Source: Bacillus vallismortis
Lineage (GTDB): Bacteria > Bacillota > Bacilli > Bacillales > Bacillaceae
Assembly (NCBI RefSeq): GCF_004116955.1
Contig: NZ_CP026362.1
Span: 3,412,501 to 3,476,500 of the forward strand
Direction of reading: 5' to 3'
DNA length: 64,000 nt
The notes beneath the pieces were generated by a model that was not told where the DNA came from, ran no database searches, and worked only from the letters and a program-made list of their open reading frames with translations. The translations under genes and the position numbers were made by a program. Below are positions 45,301 through 54,414 of this stretch, piece by piece (the first letter of the stretch is position 1; every line of letters begins with the position of its first letter).

Positions 45301-45946
45301 ATTCATTTTCTCCTACGAGATCAAGAATCTCTTGATCGGAACCGAAGCCGAGAGCACGCAAAAGAACCGTAACCGGCAACTTACGTGTGCGATCAATGCG
45401 GACATAAACAACATCTTTCGCATCAGTTTCGTATTCTAACCATGCGCCACGGTTTGGAATGACAGTTGCGGTAAAACCTTTTTTACCGTTTTTGTCTACT
45501 TTACCACTGAAATATACACTTGGAGACCGAACAAGCTGAGAAACGATTACGCGTTCCGCACCATTAATGATAAAAGTACCTGTATCTGTCATAATCGGGA
45601 AATCACCCATGAAGACATCTTGGTCTTTTACCTCTCCAGTTTCTTTGTTAATTAAACGAACCTTCACTCTTAGCGGAGCTGAGTAAGTCACATCACGTTC
45701 TTTTGATTCCTCTACAGGATATTTAGGATCGCCTAAACTATAATCAATGAACTCAAGAGAGAGGTTACCAGTGAAATCCTCAATTGGCGATATGTCTTGA
45801 AACATCTCTCTAAGACCCTCATCAAGAAACCACTGATAAGAAGAGGTTTGAATTTCAATGAGATTTGGTAATTCTAACACTTCGCTAATGCGAGCATAGC
45901 TTCTGCGCTGGCGGTGTCGTCCATACTGAACTAGTTGACCTGTCAA
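42365..45946 (-). CDS. rpoB: RNA polymerase beta subunit
   Basis: Beta of 1193 residues with TTG start (TTGACAGGTC) after GAGGGGTGA. The rifampicin region [28 protein letters not shown] carries the wild-type Gln, His and Ser residues, so no resistance change is visible. The active-site tract [10 protein letters not shown] is present. A long acidic C-terminal tail ([20 protein letters not shown]) is typical of Bacillus. A 245-base leader precedes. Confidence 0.98.
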   Translation of the reverse strand: MTGQLVQYGRHRQRRSYARISEVLELPNLIEIQTSSYQWFLDEGLREMFQDISPIEDFTGNLSLEFIDYSLGDPKYPVEESKERDVTYSAPLRVKVRLINKETGEVKDQDVFMGDFPIMTDTGTFIINGAERVIVSQLVRSPSVYFSGKVDKNGKKGFTATVIPNRGAWLEYETDAKDVVYVRIDRTRKLPVTVLLRALGFGSDQEILDLVGENEYLRNTLDKDNTENSDKALLEIYERLRPGEPPTVENAKSLLDSRFFDPKRYDLANVGRYKINKKLHIKNRLFNQRLAETLVDPETGEILAEKGQILDRRTLDKVLPYLENGIGFRKLYPNGGVVEDEVTLQSIKIFAPTDQEGEQVINVIGNAYTEEEIKNITPADIISSISYFFNLLHGVGDTDDIDHLGNRRLRSVGELLQNQFRIGLSRMERVVRERMSIQDTNTITPQQLINIRPVIASIKEFFGSSQLSQFMDQTNPLAELTHKRRLSALGPGGLTRERAGMEVRDVHYSHYGRMCPIETPEGPNIGLINSLSSYAKVNRFGFIETPYRRVDPETGKVTGRIDYLTADEEDNYVVAQANARLDDDGSFIDDSIVARFRGENTVVSRNRVDYMDVSPKQVVSAATACIPFLENDDSNRALMGANMQRQAVPLMQPEAPFVGTGMEYVSGKDSGAAVICKHPGIVERVEAKNVWVRRYEEVDGQKVKGNLDKYSMLKFVRSNQGTCYNQRPIVSVGDEVVKGEILADGPSMELGELALGRNVMVGFMTWDGYNYEDAIIMSERLVKDDVYTSIHIEEYESEARDTKLGPEEITRDIPNVGEDALRNLDDRGIIRIGAEVKDGDLLVGKVTPKGVTELTAEERLLHAIFGEKAREVRDTSLRVPHGGGGIIHDVKVFNREDGDELPPGVNQLVRVYIVQKRKISEGDKMAGRHGNKGVISKILPEEDMPYLPDGTPIDIMLNPLGVPSRMNIGQVLELHMGMAARYLGIHIASPVFDGAREEDVWETLEEAGMSRDAKTVLYDGRSGEPFDNRVSVGIMYMIKLAHMVDDKLHARSTGPYSLVTQQPLGGKAQFGGQRFGEMEVWALEAYGAAYTLQEILTVKSDDVVGRVKTYEAIVKGDNVPEPGVPESFKVLIKELQSLGMDVKILSGDEEEIEMRDLEDEEDAKQADGLALSGDEEPEETASADVERDVVTKE

Positions 45947-46023
45947 CTGATTCACCCCTCAAATCATGCGTATTATATGTGTAATAAGCATTTCCTTCAA
46001 AGAAAGAAAATACTTTTACAAGA

Positions 46024-46056
46024 CAAAAGAAAAAAGGGTTTCTAATTAAGAAAACC
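46024..46056 (-). promoter_or_regulatory. Terminator-like hairpin in the rpoB leader
   Basis: On the minus strand GGTTTTCT and AGAAACC (46037-46056, one bulge) close a short loop, followed by CTTTTTTCTTTTG. It lies between the rpoBC promoter and the rpoB start and looks like an intrinsic attenuator. Function inferred. Confidence 0.5.
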
Positions 46057-46166
46057 ACATCCAAAAACAAATACCGATTTTATTAGCATTTCCATACTTG
46101 TATAATTTATACATAGATATTGACAATAGATCATATCAAGCAAAATATATACATTGGCATTTTATA

Positions 46167-46195
46167 ATATTAACATAGCTAAAATACCGAGTCAA
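46167..46195 (-). promoter_or_regulatory. rpoBC sigma-A promoter
   Basis: TTGACT (46190-46195) and TAATAT (46167-46172) on the minus strand, 17-nt spacer. The -35 box overlaps the rsmC stop codon. The predicted leader is about 215 nt. Confidence 0.75.
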
Positions 46196-46797
46196 ACTTT
46201 TTTTGCTTTTATGATATAATAGCCTTTCTTTTTTTGAACGACAGAAACTTCATCGAACAGTTCCTCGAGCTTTTCAATGGCAGAAGGCGCGCCTTGTTTT
46301 TTCTGTATGACGATCCACAACTCACCTGAAGTTTTTAAGTGTTCAGCGCTTTTCTCAAAGATAGCATGGACAACTTTTTTTCCGGCTCGGATTGGGGGAT
46401 TTGTAAGAATAGAAGCAAATGTTTGAGCAGAATCAACGTTCGAAAACAAATCACTCTGATAAATCTTAACGTTTGTTATTCCGTTTTGTTCCGCATTTTC
46501 ATTTGATAACTCTACGGCTCTCTCATTAACATCAATCATGTGGATGGTCCGGTCTTTAAAGGCGCTGGCTATCGATAAACCAATCGGGCCATATCCACAG
46601 CCAACATCCAGAATGCCGCCCTCAACTTCAGGCTCTTCAAAAGAATCAATCAGCAGACGGGAGCCGAAATCAACTTCCTTTTTAGAAAAAACCCCGCTGT
46701 CGCTGGTAAACGTGAAATCTTTATTACGAAGCCTAAAAGACCAGGTTTGCTTGTTGCTTTTCACTGAAGGTTTATCTGAATAATAGTGCTCACTCAT
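46192..46797 (-). CDS. rsmC: 16S rRNA guanine-N2 methyltransferase-like protein (RsmC family)
   Basis: Methyltransferase of 201 residues (YbxB). SAM site DVGCGYG (64-70) and catalytic NPP (133-135, ILTNPPIRAGK) match the RsmC/RlmG small-domain family, which modifies a guanine in 16S rRNA. The B. subtilis substrate is inferred from the family. The rplL terminator precedes it and the rpoBC promoter overlaps its end. GGGAGG before ATG. Confidence 0.9.
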   Translation of the reverse strand: MSEHYYSDKPSVKSNKQTWSFRLRNKDFTFTSDSGVFSKKEVDFGSRLLIDSFEEPEVEGGILDVGCGYGPIGLSIASAFKDRTIHMIDVNERAVELSNENAEQNGITNVKIYQSDLFSNVDSAQTFASILTNPPIRAGKKVVHAIFEKSAEHLKTSGELWIVIQKKQGAPSAIEKLEELFDEVSVVQKKKGYYIIKAKKV

Positions 46798-46835
46798 TAT
46801 TAGAACCTCCCTTTGTTATGGCATAAAGAATGGCA

Positions 46836-46866
46836 AAGAAAAAGCCCGCCTCATAAAAGCGAGCTC
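46836..46866 (-). terminator. rplJL terminator
   Basis: On the minus strand AGCTCGC and GCGGGCT pair (one G-T) around a 9-base loop, followed by five T and CTTT. Ends the rplJ-rplL transcript. Confidence 0.8.
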
Positions 46867-46886
46867 CCTCTACAGGTAAGTGAAGA

Positions 46887-47258
46887 TTACTTAACTTCTA
46901 CAGAAGCGCCAACTTCTTCAAGTTTAGCTTTAAGCTCTTCAGCTTCTTCTTTAGCAATACCTTCTTTAAGTGGTTTTGGAGTGTTGTCAACAAGTTCTTT
47001 AGCTTCTTTCAAGCCAAGACCAGTGATTTCACGTACAACTTTGATAACTTTGATTTTTTGAGATCCTGCACCAGCAAGGATAAGGTCGAATTCGCTTTGC
47101 TCTTCAGCAGCTCCGCCAGCAGCAGCTCCGCCAGCTACAGCTACAGGAGCAGCAGCAGTTACGCCAAATTCTTCTTCGATTGCTTTTACTAGGTCGTTCA
47201 ATTCAAGTACAGTCGCTTCTTTAACGGAAGCAATGATTTCTTCGATATTTAAAGCCAT
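46887..47258 (-). CDS. rplL: 50S ribosomal protein L7/L12
   Basis: Stalk protein of 123 residues: N-terminal dimerisation part, Ala/Gly-rich hinge ([15 protein letters not shown]) and C-terminal factor-binding domain with [21 protein letters not shown]. Start [14 protein letters not shown] chosen after GGAGGAATTAC, 5 codons inside the open frame. Follows rplJ by about 45 bases. Confidence 0.99.
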
Positions 47259-47303
47259 TTGTAATTCCTCCATTTTGTTTTAATTTATGAAAAACTGATT
47301 AGA

Positions 47304-47804
47304 TTAAGCGCCTTGTTCTTCTTTTTGTTCTGCCACAGCTTTTGCAGCAAGAGCAAAGTTGCGAACTGGAGCTTGAAGTACGCTAAGCAACATAGAAAGC
47401 AAGCCATCGCGTGATGGAAGTTCAGCAAGAGCTTTCACTTCTTCAACAGTAGAGACTTTACCTTCGATAACGCCAGCTTTGATTTCAAGAGCTTCGTGGT
47501 TTTTAGCGAACTCATTAAGAACTTTAGCCGGAGCGACAACATCTTCAGTGCTGAATGCGATCGCGTTCGGTCCAGTTAAGAAATCATTCAAACCATTAAG
47601 CTCAGCTTGTTCAACTGCACGGCGAGTCATCGTATTTTTGTAAACTTTGAACTCAACGTTAGCTTCGCGAAGCTGTTTACGAAGTTCTGTTACTTCAGAA
47701 ACGCTAAGTCCGCGATAGTCAACGATGATCGTTGATTTACTTTCTTTCAGTTTAGAAGCAATTTCTTCAACAACAACTTTTTTTGTTTCAATTGCGCTGC
47801 TCAT
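47304..47804 (-). CDS. rplJ: 50S ribosomal protein L10
   Basis: L10 of 166 residues, base of the L12 stalk. [22 protein letters not shown] start, [30 protein letters not shown] typical. CAGGAGGTGTAACC before ATG. Preceded by an L10-type attenuator leader and its own promoter, so it can be controlled apart from rplKA. Confidence 0.99.
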   Translation of the reverse strand: MSSAIETKKVVVEEIASKLKESKSTIIVDYRGLSVSEVTELRKQLREANVEFKVYKNTMTRRAVEQAELNGLNDFLTGPNAIAFSTEDVVAPAKVLNEFAKNHEALEIKAGVIEGKVSTVEEVKALAELPSRDGLLSMLLSVLQAPVRNFALAAKAVAEQKEEQGA

Positions 47805-47879
47805 GGTTACACCTCCTGTAGATTCTTGTGTAACACTTATACCGTTAGGTGATCACGACCGAGACGACGGATTCCATAT

Positions 47880-48000
47880 AAAAAGCCTCCATGAGACATG
47901 GAGGCTGTATATACAAGCATACGTAACGTAATAGCTGTGATAATATACACCTCGGTAGGATAATTAAGCCGTCAGGCCCCTACTGTCTGCGGTATAAATG
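47880..48000 (-). promoter_or_regulatory. L10 leader with intrinsic attenuator
   Basis: The rplJ leader ends in a perfect 9-bp stem GCCTCCATG/CATGGAGGC (47885-47905) with a 3-base loop and five T (47880-47884). The upstream segment (47940-48000) is GC-rich and can form alternative pairings. Position and terminator match the L10 leader family, where L10(L12)4 binding is thought to cause premature termination. Confidence 0.8.
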
Positions 48001-48024
48001 ATATTCTATTTTACAACATTTTGA

Positions 48025-48053
48025 ATCATATCAGAATGTTGATGTCGTGTCAA
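48025..48053 (-). promoter_or_regulatory. rplJL sigma-A promoter
   Basis: Consensus TTGACA (48048-48053) and TATGAT (48025-48030) on the minus strand, 17-nt spacer, just after the rplA stop. Confidence 0.85.
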
Positions 48054-48055
48054 TA

Positions 48056-48754
48056 TTATTTTACGTTAAAAGTTGAAGAGTCTACTTTGACACCAGGTCC
48101 CATAGTAGAAGTAACGGCAACATTTTTCACGTAAACGCCTTTTGCTGCAGCAGGTTTTGCTTTCAGGATTGTATCGTACATAGTTGTGAAGTTCTCAACA
48201 AGTTTTTCATCCTCGAAAGAAACTTTACCGATAGGAACATGAATGTTTCCAGCTTTATCAACACGGTATTCAACTTTACCAGCTTTGATTTCGCCAATTG
48301 CTTTTTCAACTTCGAAAGTAACTGTTCCAGTTTTAGGGTTTGGCATTAAACCTTTTGGTCCAAGCACACGACCGATTTTACCAACTTCACCCATCATGTC
48401 AGGTGTAGCTACGATTACATCGAAATCGAACCAACCTTGTTGAATTTTGTTGATGTAGTCAGTATCGCCAACGAAATCTGCACCAGCAGCTTCAGCTTCT
48501 TTCGCTTTTTCGCCTTTTGCGAAAACGAGAACGCGCTGAGTTTTACCAGTTCCGTTTGGAAGAACAACTGCTCCACGGATTTGCTGGTCGTTTTTACGAG
48601 GGTCGACCCCTAGACGGAAAGCCACTTCAACTGTAGCGTCGAATTTAGCTGTGTTTGTTTTTTTAACGAGAGCTACTGCTTCAGAAACGTCGTAAGCTTT
48701 TGAACGATCTACAAGCTTAGCAGCTTCAGCGTACTTTTTACCTTTTTTAGCCAT
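48056..48754 (-). CDS. rplA: 50S ribosomal protein L1
   Basis: L1 of 232 residues, mobile L1 stalk that helps release E-site t[24 protein letters not shown] start, [26 protein letters not shown]-type loop ([11 protein letters not shown]) present. GGAGGAAATTTT before ATG. Gap to rplK holds a hairpin. Confidence 0.99.
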   Translation of the reverse strand: MAKKGKKYAEAAKLVDRSKAYDVSEAVALVKKTNTAKFDATVEVAFRLGVDPRKNDQQIRGAVVLPNGTGKTQRVLVFAKGEKAKEAEAAGADFVGDTDYINKIQQGWFDFDVIVATPDMMGEVGKIGRVLGPKGLMPNPKTGTVTFEVEKAIGEIKAGKVEYRVDKAGNIHVPIGKVSFEDEKLVENFTTMYDTILKAKPAAAKGVYVKNVAVTSTMGPGVKVDSSTFNVK

Positions 48755-48805
48755 TTTAAAATTTCCTCCTTATGTGGTTATAGCGGAATAACCTCCCACG
48801 AATAA

Positions 48806-48835
48806 GGGTTGCGAACTTGTTAAAACTCGCAACCC
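48806..48835 (-). promoter_or_regulatory. Hairpin in the rplK-rplA gap
   Basis: GGGTTGCGA (48806-48814) and TCGCAACCC (48827-48835) form a perfect 9-bp stem with a 12-base loop. No T run follows, so it is unlikely to be a terminator. It may be a site for L1-type feedback or an mRNA processing element (inference). Confidence 0.45.
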
Positions 48836-48848
48836 GACAAGAAACAAA

Positions 48849-49274
48849 TTAATCCTCGATTACAATACCCATACTGCGGGCAGTACCTTCAACCATGCGC
48901 ATTGCCGCTTCAACGTCTGCTGCGTTTAAGTCAGGCATTTTTGTTTCAGCGATTTCGCGTACTTTATCGCGCTTAACGGTTGCCACTTTATTACGGTTTG
49001 GTTCACCAGAACCAGACTCAATTCCAGCTGCTTTTTTAAGCAATACTGCAGCAGGTGGAGTTTTTGTAATAAATGTAAATGAACGGTCTTCGTAAACCGA
49101 AATTTCAACAGGAATGATTAAACCAGCTTGGTCAGCTGTACGAGCGTTAAACTCCTTACAGAATCCCATGATGTTAACACCGGCTTGACCAAGTGCAGGT
49201 CCAACTGGTGGTGCTGGGTTAGCTTTTCCAGCAGGAATTTGCAATTTTACAACTTTAACTACTTTTTTAGCCAC
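48849..49274 (-). CDS. rplK: 50S ribosomal protein L11
   Basis: L11 of 141 residues at the GTPase-associated centre; target region of thiopeptides and needed for RelA activation. Start GTG (49272-49274), AAGGAGGTG about 6 bases upstream, giving [20 protein letters not shown]. The 17-codon upstream extension is rejected. [22 protein letters not shown] is typical. Confidence 0.98.
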
Positions 49275-49401
49275 GAGACACACCTCCTTAAGTCCGTGAT
49301 GTGGTAATAGGGTAAACCCTCCCACTCAAGGTTTCATTCTTTATATGAATGACGAAATATCAAGCTAGTTGCCTTGGATAAGTCCAAGACGTACCTTTGC
49401 T

Positions 49402-49430
49402 ATATTATCATTTATATATAGCAATTTCAA
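49402..49430 (-). promoter_or_regulatory. rplKA sigma-A promoter
   Basis: TTGAAA (49425-49430) and TAATAT (49402-49407) on the minus strand, 17-nt spacer, with a TG extension of the -10. It lies between nusG and rplK. The leader of about 120 nt includes a small CTTGG/CCAAG stem. Confidence 0.65.
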
Positions 49431-49441
49431 GTTTTTTCACA

Positions 49442-49975
49442 TTACAATTTATCGATTTGGGTAAATTCCAGCTCAACCGGCGTTTCGCGGCCGAACATAT
49501 TAACGAAAACTTTGACCTTGTTTTTATCATAATCAATCTCTTCAATTGATCCAGTAAAGTTAGCAAAAGGCCCGTCTATTACTTTTACTGTCTCTTTCAG
49601 TTCAAAGTCAATGTCCGTTTTGCGTTCGTCCATGCCCATTCTCTTCAGAATGGTTTCTGCTTCGCCCGGGAGAAGCGCCGTCGGTTTTGAACCAGAGCCG
49701 GCAGATCCTACGAAACCAGTAACGCCCGGCGTGTTGCGGACAACATACCAAGAGTCGTCTGTCATTACAATTTCAACAAGCACATAACCAGGGAATACTT
49801 TCTTTTTCACAACTTTTTTCTTGCCGTTTTTGATATCTGTTTCTTCTTCTTCAGGTACGACTACACGGAAAATTTTATCTTGCATCCCCATTGATTCAAC
49901 ACGTTTTTCCAAGTTGGCTTTTACTTTATTCTCGTAACCAGAGTACGTGTGAACAACATACCAATTCTTTTCCAT
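49442..49975 (-). CDS. nusG: Transcription termination/antitermination factor NusG
   Basis: NusG of 177 residues: NGN domain (1-110, MEKNWYVVHTYSGYENKVKANLEKR) and KOW domain (VKVIDGPFANFTGSIEEIDYDKNKVKV). In B. subtilis NusG also acts as a sequence-specific pausing factor. Start at the second Met, giving the B. subtilis length. The nearest good ribosome site, GGGGAGGGAAGG, is about 25 bases upstream with an AGGACTG/CAGTCCT stem between, so initiation may use a folded leader. Confidence 0.97.
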   Translation of the reverse strand: MEKNWYVVHTYSGYENKVKANLEKRVESMGMQDKIFRVVVPEEEETDIKNGKKKVVKKKVFPGYVLVEIVMTDDSWYVVRNTPGVTGFVGSAGSGSKPTALLPGEAETILKRMGMDERKTDIDFELKETVKVIDGPFANFTGSIEEIDYDKNKVKVFVNMFGRETPVELEFTQIDKL

Positions 49976-50082
49976 TCTCTTCAGGACTGTCCAGTCCTTC
50001 CCTCCCCGCATTTGGTTTTAGTGAATTACCATAACGCTCAAAAATAGGCGGCAAGCCTATGATAACTTTCATTTTAAGCCAC

Positions 50083-50110
50083 AATAAAAAACCCGCTGAA
50101 CGGGTTTTGG
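50083..50110 (-). terminator. secE terminator
   Basis: On the minus strand AAAACCCG and CGGGTTTT (50088-50108) form an 8-bp stem with a 5-base loop, followed by TTATT. Separates secE from nusG, probably partly leaky. Confidence 0.75.
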
Positions 50111-50151
50111 CAAGTGATATTATGATCTATTATAGCACGTATTGCTGATCA

Positions 50152-50331
50152 TTATTCAACTATTAAACGAATTAATTGAGAAATTCCTGTGTCAAGGAGG
50201 GCAAAAAAGATAATAAAAAAGATAACTGTTGAAATTACCGTAATGGTATAACGCGTTAACTCTTTTCCTTTAGGCCAGCTTACCTTTTTCATTTCTTTCC
50301 CAACATCTTTAAAGAATCTCATAATACGCAT
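50152..50331 (-). CDS. secE: Preprotein translocase subunit SecE
   Basis: Single-span clamp of SecY, 59 residues: amphipathic helix FFKDVGKEMKKVSWPKGKELTRY and one membrane segment (about 28-50). Start MRIMRFFKDV, 5 codons inside the open frame, with GGAGGTC upstream. Between rpmGB and nusG. Confidence 0.97.
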   Translation of the reverse strand: MRIMRFFKDVGKEMKKVSWPKGKELTRYTITVISTVIFFIIFFALLDTGISQLIRLIVE

Positions 50332-50363
50332 GTAAAAGACCTCCACAATTTAAAAGCGAAAAA

Positions 50364-50513
50364 CTATTTTGTTTCAAGATGAGCTGTATGTGAATTGCAA
50401 GTACTGCAGTATTTCTTTACTTCTAATCGCTCAGCCGCTGATGCAGAGCTCTTCATTGTCGTATAATTACGGTTTCCGCATGTCTTGCATGCTAGCGTAA
50501 TCTTTTTTCTCAT
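50364..50513 (-). CDS. rpmGB: 50S ribosomal protein L33 (zinc-ribbon form)
   Basis: L33 of 49 residues: [22 protein letters not shown] start with cysteines 9, 12, 36 and 39 in two CxxC pairs, the zinc-binding type. AAAGGTG lies 7 bases before ATG; the 17-codon extension of the open frame is rejected. Shares a promoter with secE. Confidence 0.95.
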
Positions 50514-50559
50514 GTCATTACACCTTTTTCCTAAATAGACATTAGTTCTTATCGTTAGT

Positions 50560-50589
50560 AACATATCATAGTCAGAAAAATACTGTCAA
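50560..50589 (-). promoter_or_regulatory. rpmGB-secE sigma-A promoter
   Basis: TTGACA (50584-50589) and TATGTT (50560-50565) on the minus strand, 18-nt spacer, TG one base before the -10 (TGATATGTT). Confidence 0.65.
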
Positions 50590-50606
50590 TATAACGTAAA
50601 TCCCTG

Positions 50607-51263
50607 TCACAAACTAATTTCGCGAATTTCCAAGTACTTCTCCAGTTTGCGTTTCACACGCTGAAGGGCGTTATCAATCGATTTCACATGCCGATTCAAT
50701 TCATCAGAAATCTCTTGGTAACTTCTCCCGTCAAGATATAAAACCAGTACTTTTCTCTCTAAATCACTTAATAGTTCTCCCATTTTCATTTCAATATCAT
50801 CAAATTCTTCCTGATTGATAATCATTTCTTCAGGATTTAAAGTTTTCGCTCCTGAAATGACATCAAGCAGCGTTCGGTCTGATTCTTCATCAAAAATCGG
50901 TTTATCTAATGAGACGTAGGAATTCAAAGGAATGTGTTTCTGGCGAGTAGCTGTCTTTATTGCGGTAATAATTTGGCGGGTAATACATAATTCTGCGAAA
51001 GCTTTGAATGAGGTAAGCTTGTCCTCCTTAAAGTCGCGAATAGACTTATAGAGGCCTATCATACCTTCCTGAATAATATCCTCTCTGTCCGCTCCTATTA
51101 AAAAATAAGATCTTGCTTTTGCCCGAACAAAATTTCGGTACTTTGTAATCAAGTAATCTAACGCATCACTGTCCCCAACATGAACCTTTTCAATGACCTG
51201 CTCGTCCTCCAACTGGCAAAACTGCTCTTTGTTGAATTTTCCCTTGTTGTTCTGTAGATTCAC
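50607..51263 (-). CDS. sigH: RNA polymerase sigma factor SigH (Spo0H)
   Basis: Sigma-70 family factor of 218 residues, B. subtilis length, for transition to stationary phase, competence and early sporulation. Region 2 (DYLITKYRNFVRAKARSYFLIGADREDIIQEGMIGLYKSIRDFK) and region 4 (LSDLERKVLVLYLDGRSYQEISDELNRHVKSIDNALQRVKRKL) are complete. Start GTG (51261-51263) after GGGGGG, 6 bases spacing. Its promoter is TTGACG-18-TATAAT. Confidence 0.97.
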   Translation of the reverse strand: MNLQNNKGKFNKEQFCQLEDEQVIEKVHVGDSDALDYLITKYRNFVRAKARSYFLIGADREDIIQEGMIGLYKSIRDFKEDKLTSFKAFAELCITRQIITAIKTATRQKHIPLNSYVSLDKPIFDEESDRTLLDVISGAKTLNPEEMIINQEEFDDIEMKMGELLSDLERKVLVLYLDGRSYQEISDELNRHVKSIDNALQRVKRKLEKYLEIREISL

Positions 51264-51294
51264 TCCGATCCCCCCGGCGCACGTAGATAGAAAT

Positions 51295-51324
51295 ATTATA
51301 CAGTATTGGGCAAAAAAGCGTCAA
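51295..51324 (-). promoter_or_regulatory. sigH sigma-A promoter
   Basis: TTGACG (51319-51324) and TATAAT (51295-51300) on the minus strand, 18-nt spacer. The -35 box reaches the end of rae1. In B. subtilis this promoter is AbrB-controlled. Confidence 0.8.
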
Positions 51325-51325
51325 C

Positions 51326-51838
51326 TTAATCTAAGTCCCCCCGCCTCCACTTTTCAAACGTTTTCAAAACCTCTTCCGATAAAGCAATTTTACCCGCCGG
51401 CTTTTCGGAAGTGATTTTTCTGACCCGTCTCTGTATTCGCCTTTCAATCGCTTCAACCTCTCTCAAAAGCTCCCGGGCCGATTTCCGCAATGCTCCCTGT
51501 CCGAAAATCGCCCACTGCTCAGTGTAGTCAGAGGTCGCAACATGAATCTGAGTCGCAATATTATTCAATGCCTGAGCAAGCTTTTCTATCCGCTCATCAG
51601 CCGTCTCATTTTCTTTTGTAAAAATCACTTCAACTCTGTGATTGGTCTGTTTTTTCTCAAGCCCTTTTACGAGATGCGCGTCAAAAACAACAATAACCCT
51701 GTTTCCTGTATACGATTGATATTCCGCCATTTTCTGAATCAGTACGTTTCTCGCCTCTTCAAAACTGTTCGCTTTTAAATCCTTCAGCTGCGGCCAAGCT
51801 CCAATCATGTTGTATCCGTCTACTAACAGGATATCCAT
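51326..51838 (-). CDS. rae1: Ribosome-dependent mRNA endonuclease Rae1 (YacP, NYN domain)
   Basis: NYN/PIN-like nuclease of 170 residues. MDILLVDGYNMIGAW (1-15) carries the first acidic active-site residue, VIVVFDAH the second, and TSDYTEQ the third. In B. subtilis it cuts mRNA in the ribosomal A site. Downstream of rlmB by 6 bases. Confidence 0.93.
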   Translation of the reverse strand: MDILLVDGYNMIGAWPQLKDLKANSFEEARNVLIQKMAEYQSYTGNRVIVVFDAHLVKGLEKKQTNHRVEVIFTKENETADERIEKLAQALNNIATQIHVATSDYTEQWAIFGQGALRKSARELLREVEAIERRIQRRVRKITSEKPAGKIALSEEVLKTFEKWRRGDLD

Positions 51839-51844
51839 GGGTCT

Positions 51845-52594
51845 TTATTCTCCCAGAGGGTTTCGCTTCCGGTATACTTCATACATCAAAAGACCCGCCG
51901 CGACAGATGCATTCAGTGAAGTTACCTTCCCGGCCATCGGGAGTTTAATGAGAAAATCACACTTTTCTTTCACGAGGCGGCCCATCCCTTTTCCTTCACT
52001 TCCGATAACTAATGCCAAAGGCATATTGCCGTCCATATTGCGGTAGTCTTCGCGTGCTGATGCATCCGTTCCGACAACCCAGATACCCCGCTCTTTCATT
52101 TCTTCTAACGTCCGCGCCAAATTGGTGACTCTTGCGACAGGGATGTGCTCAATTGCCCCTGTTGAAGCTTTGGCCACTGTTGTTGTCAGCCCGACAGCTC
52201 TCCGTTTTGGAATCACGATGCCGTGGGCGCCGACCGCATCGGCTGTTCTCATAATCGAACCAAGATTATGAGGATCTTCAAGCTCGTCCAAAATGAGGAA
52301 GAAAGGCTGTTCATTTCTTTCTTCGGCCGCTTTATATAAATCATCCAGTTCCGCATATTCATAAGCAGCAACCTGTGCCACTACGCCTTGATGCTGCCCT
52401 GTCACCATTTGATCGAGTTTTTTTCTCGGGACATATTGAATCGTGATTCCCTGCTTTTTCGCAAGCTCAATCACCTGCTGTGCTTGTCCCTTTACGGTGT
52501 TTTCCGCCATCCACAGCTTATACAGCTTACGATCTGATTTTAACGTCTCGATCACTGCATTTTTCCCTATGACGTAATCATGTTGCTGACTCAT
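51845..52594 (-). CDS. rlmB: 23S rRNA 2'-O-methyltransferase RlmB (YacO, SpoU family)
   Basis: SpoU/TrmH-type methyltransferase of 249 residues. The N-terminal substrate domain ([20 protein letters not shown]) is followed by the knot with [27 protein letters not shown] and [13 protein letters not shown]. It modifies G2251 in the P loop of 23S rRNA. Start 55 codons inside the open frame, after GGAGGAAAAC; overlaps mrnC by 17 bases. Confidence 0.94.
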   Translation of the reverse strand: MSQQHDYVIGKNAVIETLKSDRKLYKLWMAENTVKGQAQQVIELAKKQGITIQYVPRKKLDQMVTGQHQGVVAQVAAYEYAELDDLYKAAEERNEQPFFLILDELEDPHNLGSIMRTADAVGAHGIVIPKRRAVGLTTTVAKASTGAIEHIPVARVTNLARTLEEMKERGIWVVGTDASAREDYRNMDGNMPLALVIGSEGKGMGRLVKEKCDFLIKLPMAGKVTSLNASVAAGLLMYEVYRKRNPLGE

Positions 52595-53009
52595 TTGTTT
52601 TCCTCCCTGACGTCCCGAATTGTATAGCTTCGGCAACGAGCTGACTAAGTCTTTCTTCTTTTTTCTCCAGAAAAAGGTAACCCAGCAGCGCTTCAAATGC
52701 TGTACTGTAGCGATACGTTTGAACATCTGTATTTTTAGGTGTCGTTCCCGACTTGGCATTTCTGCCCCTTTTCAGCACCGCTTCCTCTTCTTCCGTAAAA
52801 AATGATTGATCCTGCAGAAAGAACAGGATTTCAGCCTGTGACTTTGCCGAAACGATCCGGCTTGATTTCTTATGAAGATCATTTGGTTTCGTCAAGCCCT
52901 GCTTAAGCAGGTGATGCCTGACATACACTTCAAATATGGCATCACCTATATAAGCAAGCGCAAGACCGTTGAGCTGCTTTGAATCTTTTATCGTCTCAAA
53001 ATCAAGCAT
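52578..53009 (-). CDS. mrnC: Mini-ribonuclease III
   Basis: RNase III-type catalytic domain without a dsRNA-binding domain, 143 residues. Catalytic Asp23 in [17 protein letters not shown]. It matures 23S rRNA in Bacillus. Start [15 protein letters not shown], 16 codons inside the open frame. It begins 4 bases after the cysS stop, so translational coupling is likely. Confidence 0.95.
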   Translation of the reverse strand: MLDFETIKDSKQLNGLALAYIGDAIFEVYVRHHLLKQGLTKPNDLHKKSSRIVSAKSQAEILFFLQDQSFFTEEEEAVLKRGRNAKSGTTPKNTDVQTYRYSTAFEALLGYLFLEKKEERLSQLVAEAIQFGTSGRKTNESAT

Positions 53010-53013
53010 CCGA

Positions 53014-54414
53014 CTATTCTCCCCGTTTCCAGCGAGTGCCTTGAGCCGTATCTTCAAGAATGATATTCATGCTTTTCAGCTGGTCGCGGATCTGATCTGA
53101 TAATGCAAAATCGCGGTTCCGGCGCGCTTCATTTCTTTTTTCAATTAAGTCTTCAATCTCTTGATCAAGCAGTTCCTGCTCACCCAATGAAAAGCCGAGG
53201 ACAGCAACAATGCGGTCAAACATCTCAACAAATGCTGTAATCACATGATCAGCCGTATGATCCTTCTGAAGATAATAATTAGCATGCTTCGCCAAGTCGA
53301 ATAAAACAGAAATGGCATTCGCTGTATTAAAATCATCGTCCATCGCTTCTTCGAATGCTTTGCGGTGGTCCTCTACTTTCTCAAGCCATTGATCGTCATC
53401 TTCCGTTAAATTCGTACTGCTGTTCAGACGGTGCTTAAGGTTGCTGTATGCTGTTTTTAATCGGTTGAACGCACTTTTTGTATTCTCTAAAAGCTCTTCT
53501 GAATAGTTAATCGGATGACGATAATGAACAGATAGCATAAAAAATCTCAAAAGCTTCGGATCATGCTGTTTAATGATGTCATGCACAAGCACAAAGTTGC
53601 CTAGTGATTTTGACATTTTTTCATTATCAATATTGATATAGCCATTATGAAGCCAGTACTTCGCAAATGTTTTGCCTGTCAGTGCCTCAGATTGCGCGAT
53701 TTCGTTTTCATGGTGTGGGAATGTTAAATCCTGACCGCCCGCATGAATATCAATTTGGTCACCCAGATACTTTTTCACCATCGCTGAGCATTCAATATGC
53801 CAGCCCGGACGCCCTTTACCCCAAGGGCTTTCCCAAGAGATTTCTCCGTCTTTTGCCGCTTTCCACAGCGCAAAATCAAGAGCATCTTCTTTTTTCTCGC
53901 CGACCCGGATGCGTGCACCTGATCTCAGTTCATCAATTGATTGCTGAGAAAGCTTTCCGTACCCTTCAAATGCTCGTGTTTTGAAATAAACGTCACCTTC
54001 TGATTCATAAGCGTAGCCCTTTTTCACGAGCTGATCTACGAATTCGATAATCGCATCCATGTTTTCCATCACTCGCGGATGAAGGTCGGCTTTACGGCAT
54101 CCGAGCGCACCTACATCTTCAAAGTATGCTTTAATAAAACGCTCTGAAATGGCAGGTACATCGTCACCAAGTTCATTCGCTGCTTTAATTAATTTATCGT
54201 CTACGTCTGTAAAGTTAGAAACATACTGCACATCATATCCTTTATATTCCAGATAGTTTCGAACTGTATCATAAACAATAGCCGGACGCGCGTTCCCGAT
54301 GTGAATGTAATTGTAAACCGTCGGGCCGCACACGTACATTTTCACTTTTCCCTCTTCAAGAGGAACAAACGTTTCCTTCTGTCTAGTCAATGTATTATAA
54401 AGAGTGATTGTCAT
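53014..54414 (-). CDS. cysS: Cysteinyl-tRNA synthetase
   Basis: Class I synthetase of 466 residues. Zinc ligand Cys29 in [12 protein letters not shown] (38-41) and KMSKS (near 268) motifs and the zinc region ECSAM are present. Its ATG overlaps the cysE stop by 4 bases. The cysE-cysS pair shares the tRNA-Cys-sensing T-box leader. Confidence 0.98.
   Translation of the reverse strand: MTITLYNTLTRQKETFVPLEEGKVKMYVCGPTVYNYIHIGNARPAIVYDTVRNYLEYKGYDVQYVSNFTDVDDKLIKAANELGDDVPAISERFIKAYFEDVGALGCRKADLHPRVMENMDAIIEFVDQLVKKGYAYESEGDVYFKTRAFEGYGKLSQQSIDELRSGARIRVGEKKEDALDFALWKAAKDGEISWESPWGKGRPGWHIECSAMVKKYLGDQIDIHAGGQDLTFPHHENEIAQSEALTGKTFAKYWLHNGYINIDNEKMSKSLGNFVLVHDIIKQHDPKLLRFFMLSVHYRHPINYSEELLENTKSAFNRLKTAYSNLKHRLNSSTNLTEDDDQWLEKVEDHRKAFEEAMDDDFNTANAISVLFDLAKHANYYLQKDHTADHVITAFVEMFDRIVAVLGFSLGEQELLDQEIEDLIEKRNEARRNRDFALSDQIRDQLKSMNIILEDTAQGTRWKRGE

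Noticed and set aside
44738-45439. Plus-strand frames opposite rpoB (81 and 110 codons)
   Set aside because: Shadow frames of rpoB with no initiation signals.
52595-52759. 55-residue N-terminal extension of RlmB
   Set aside because: It overlaps mrnC in another frame and lacks similarity to the family; ATG after GGAGGAAAAC is preferred.
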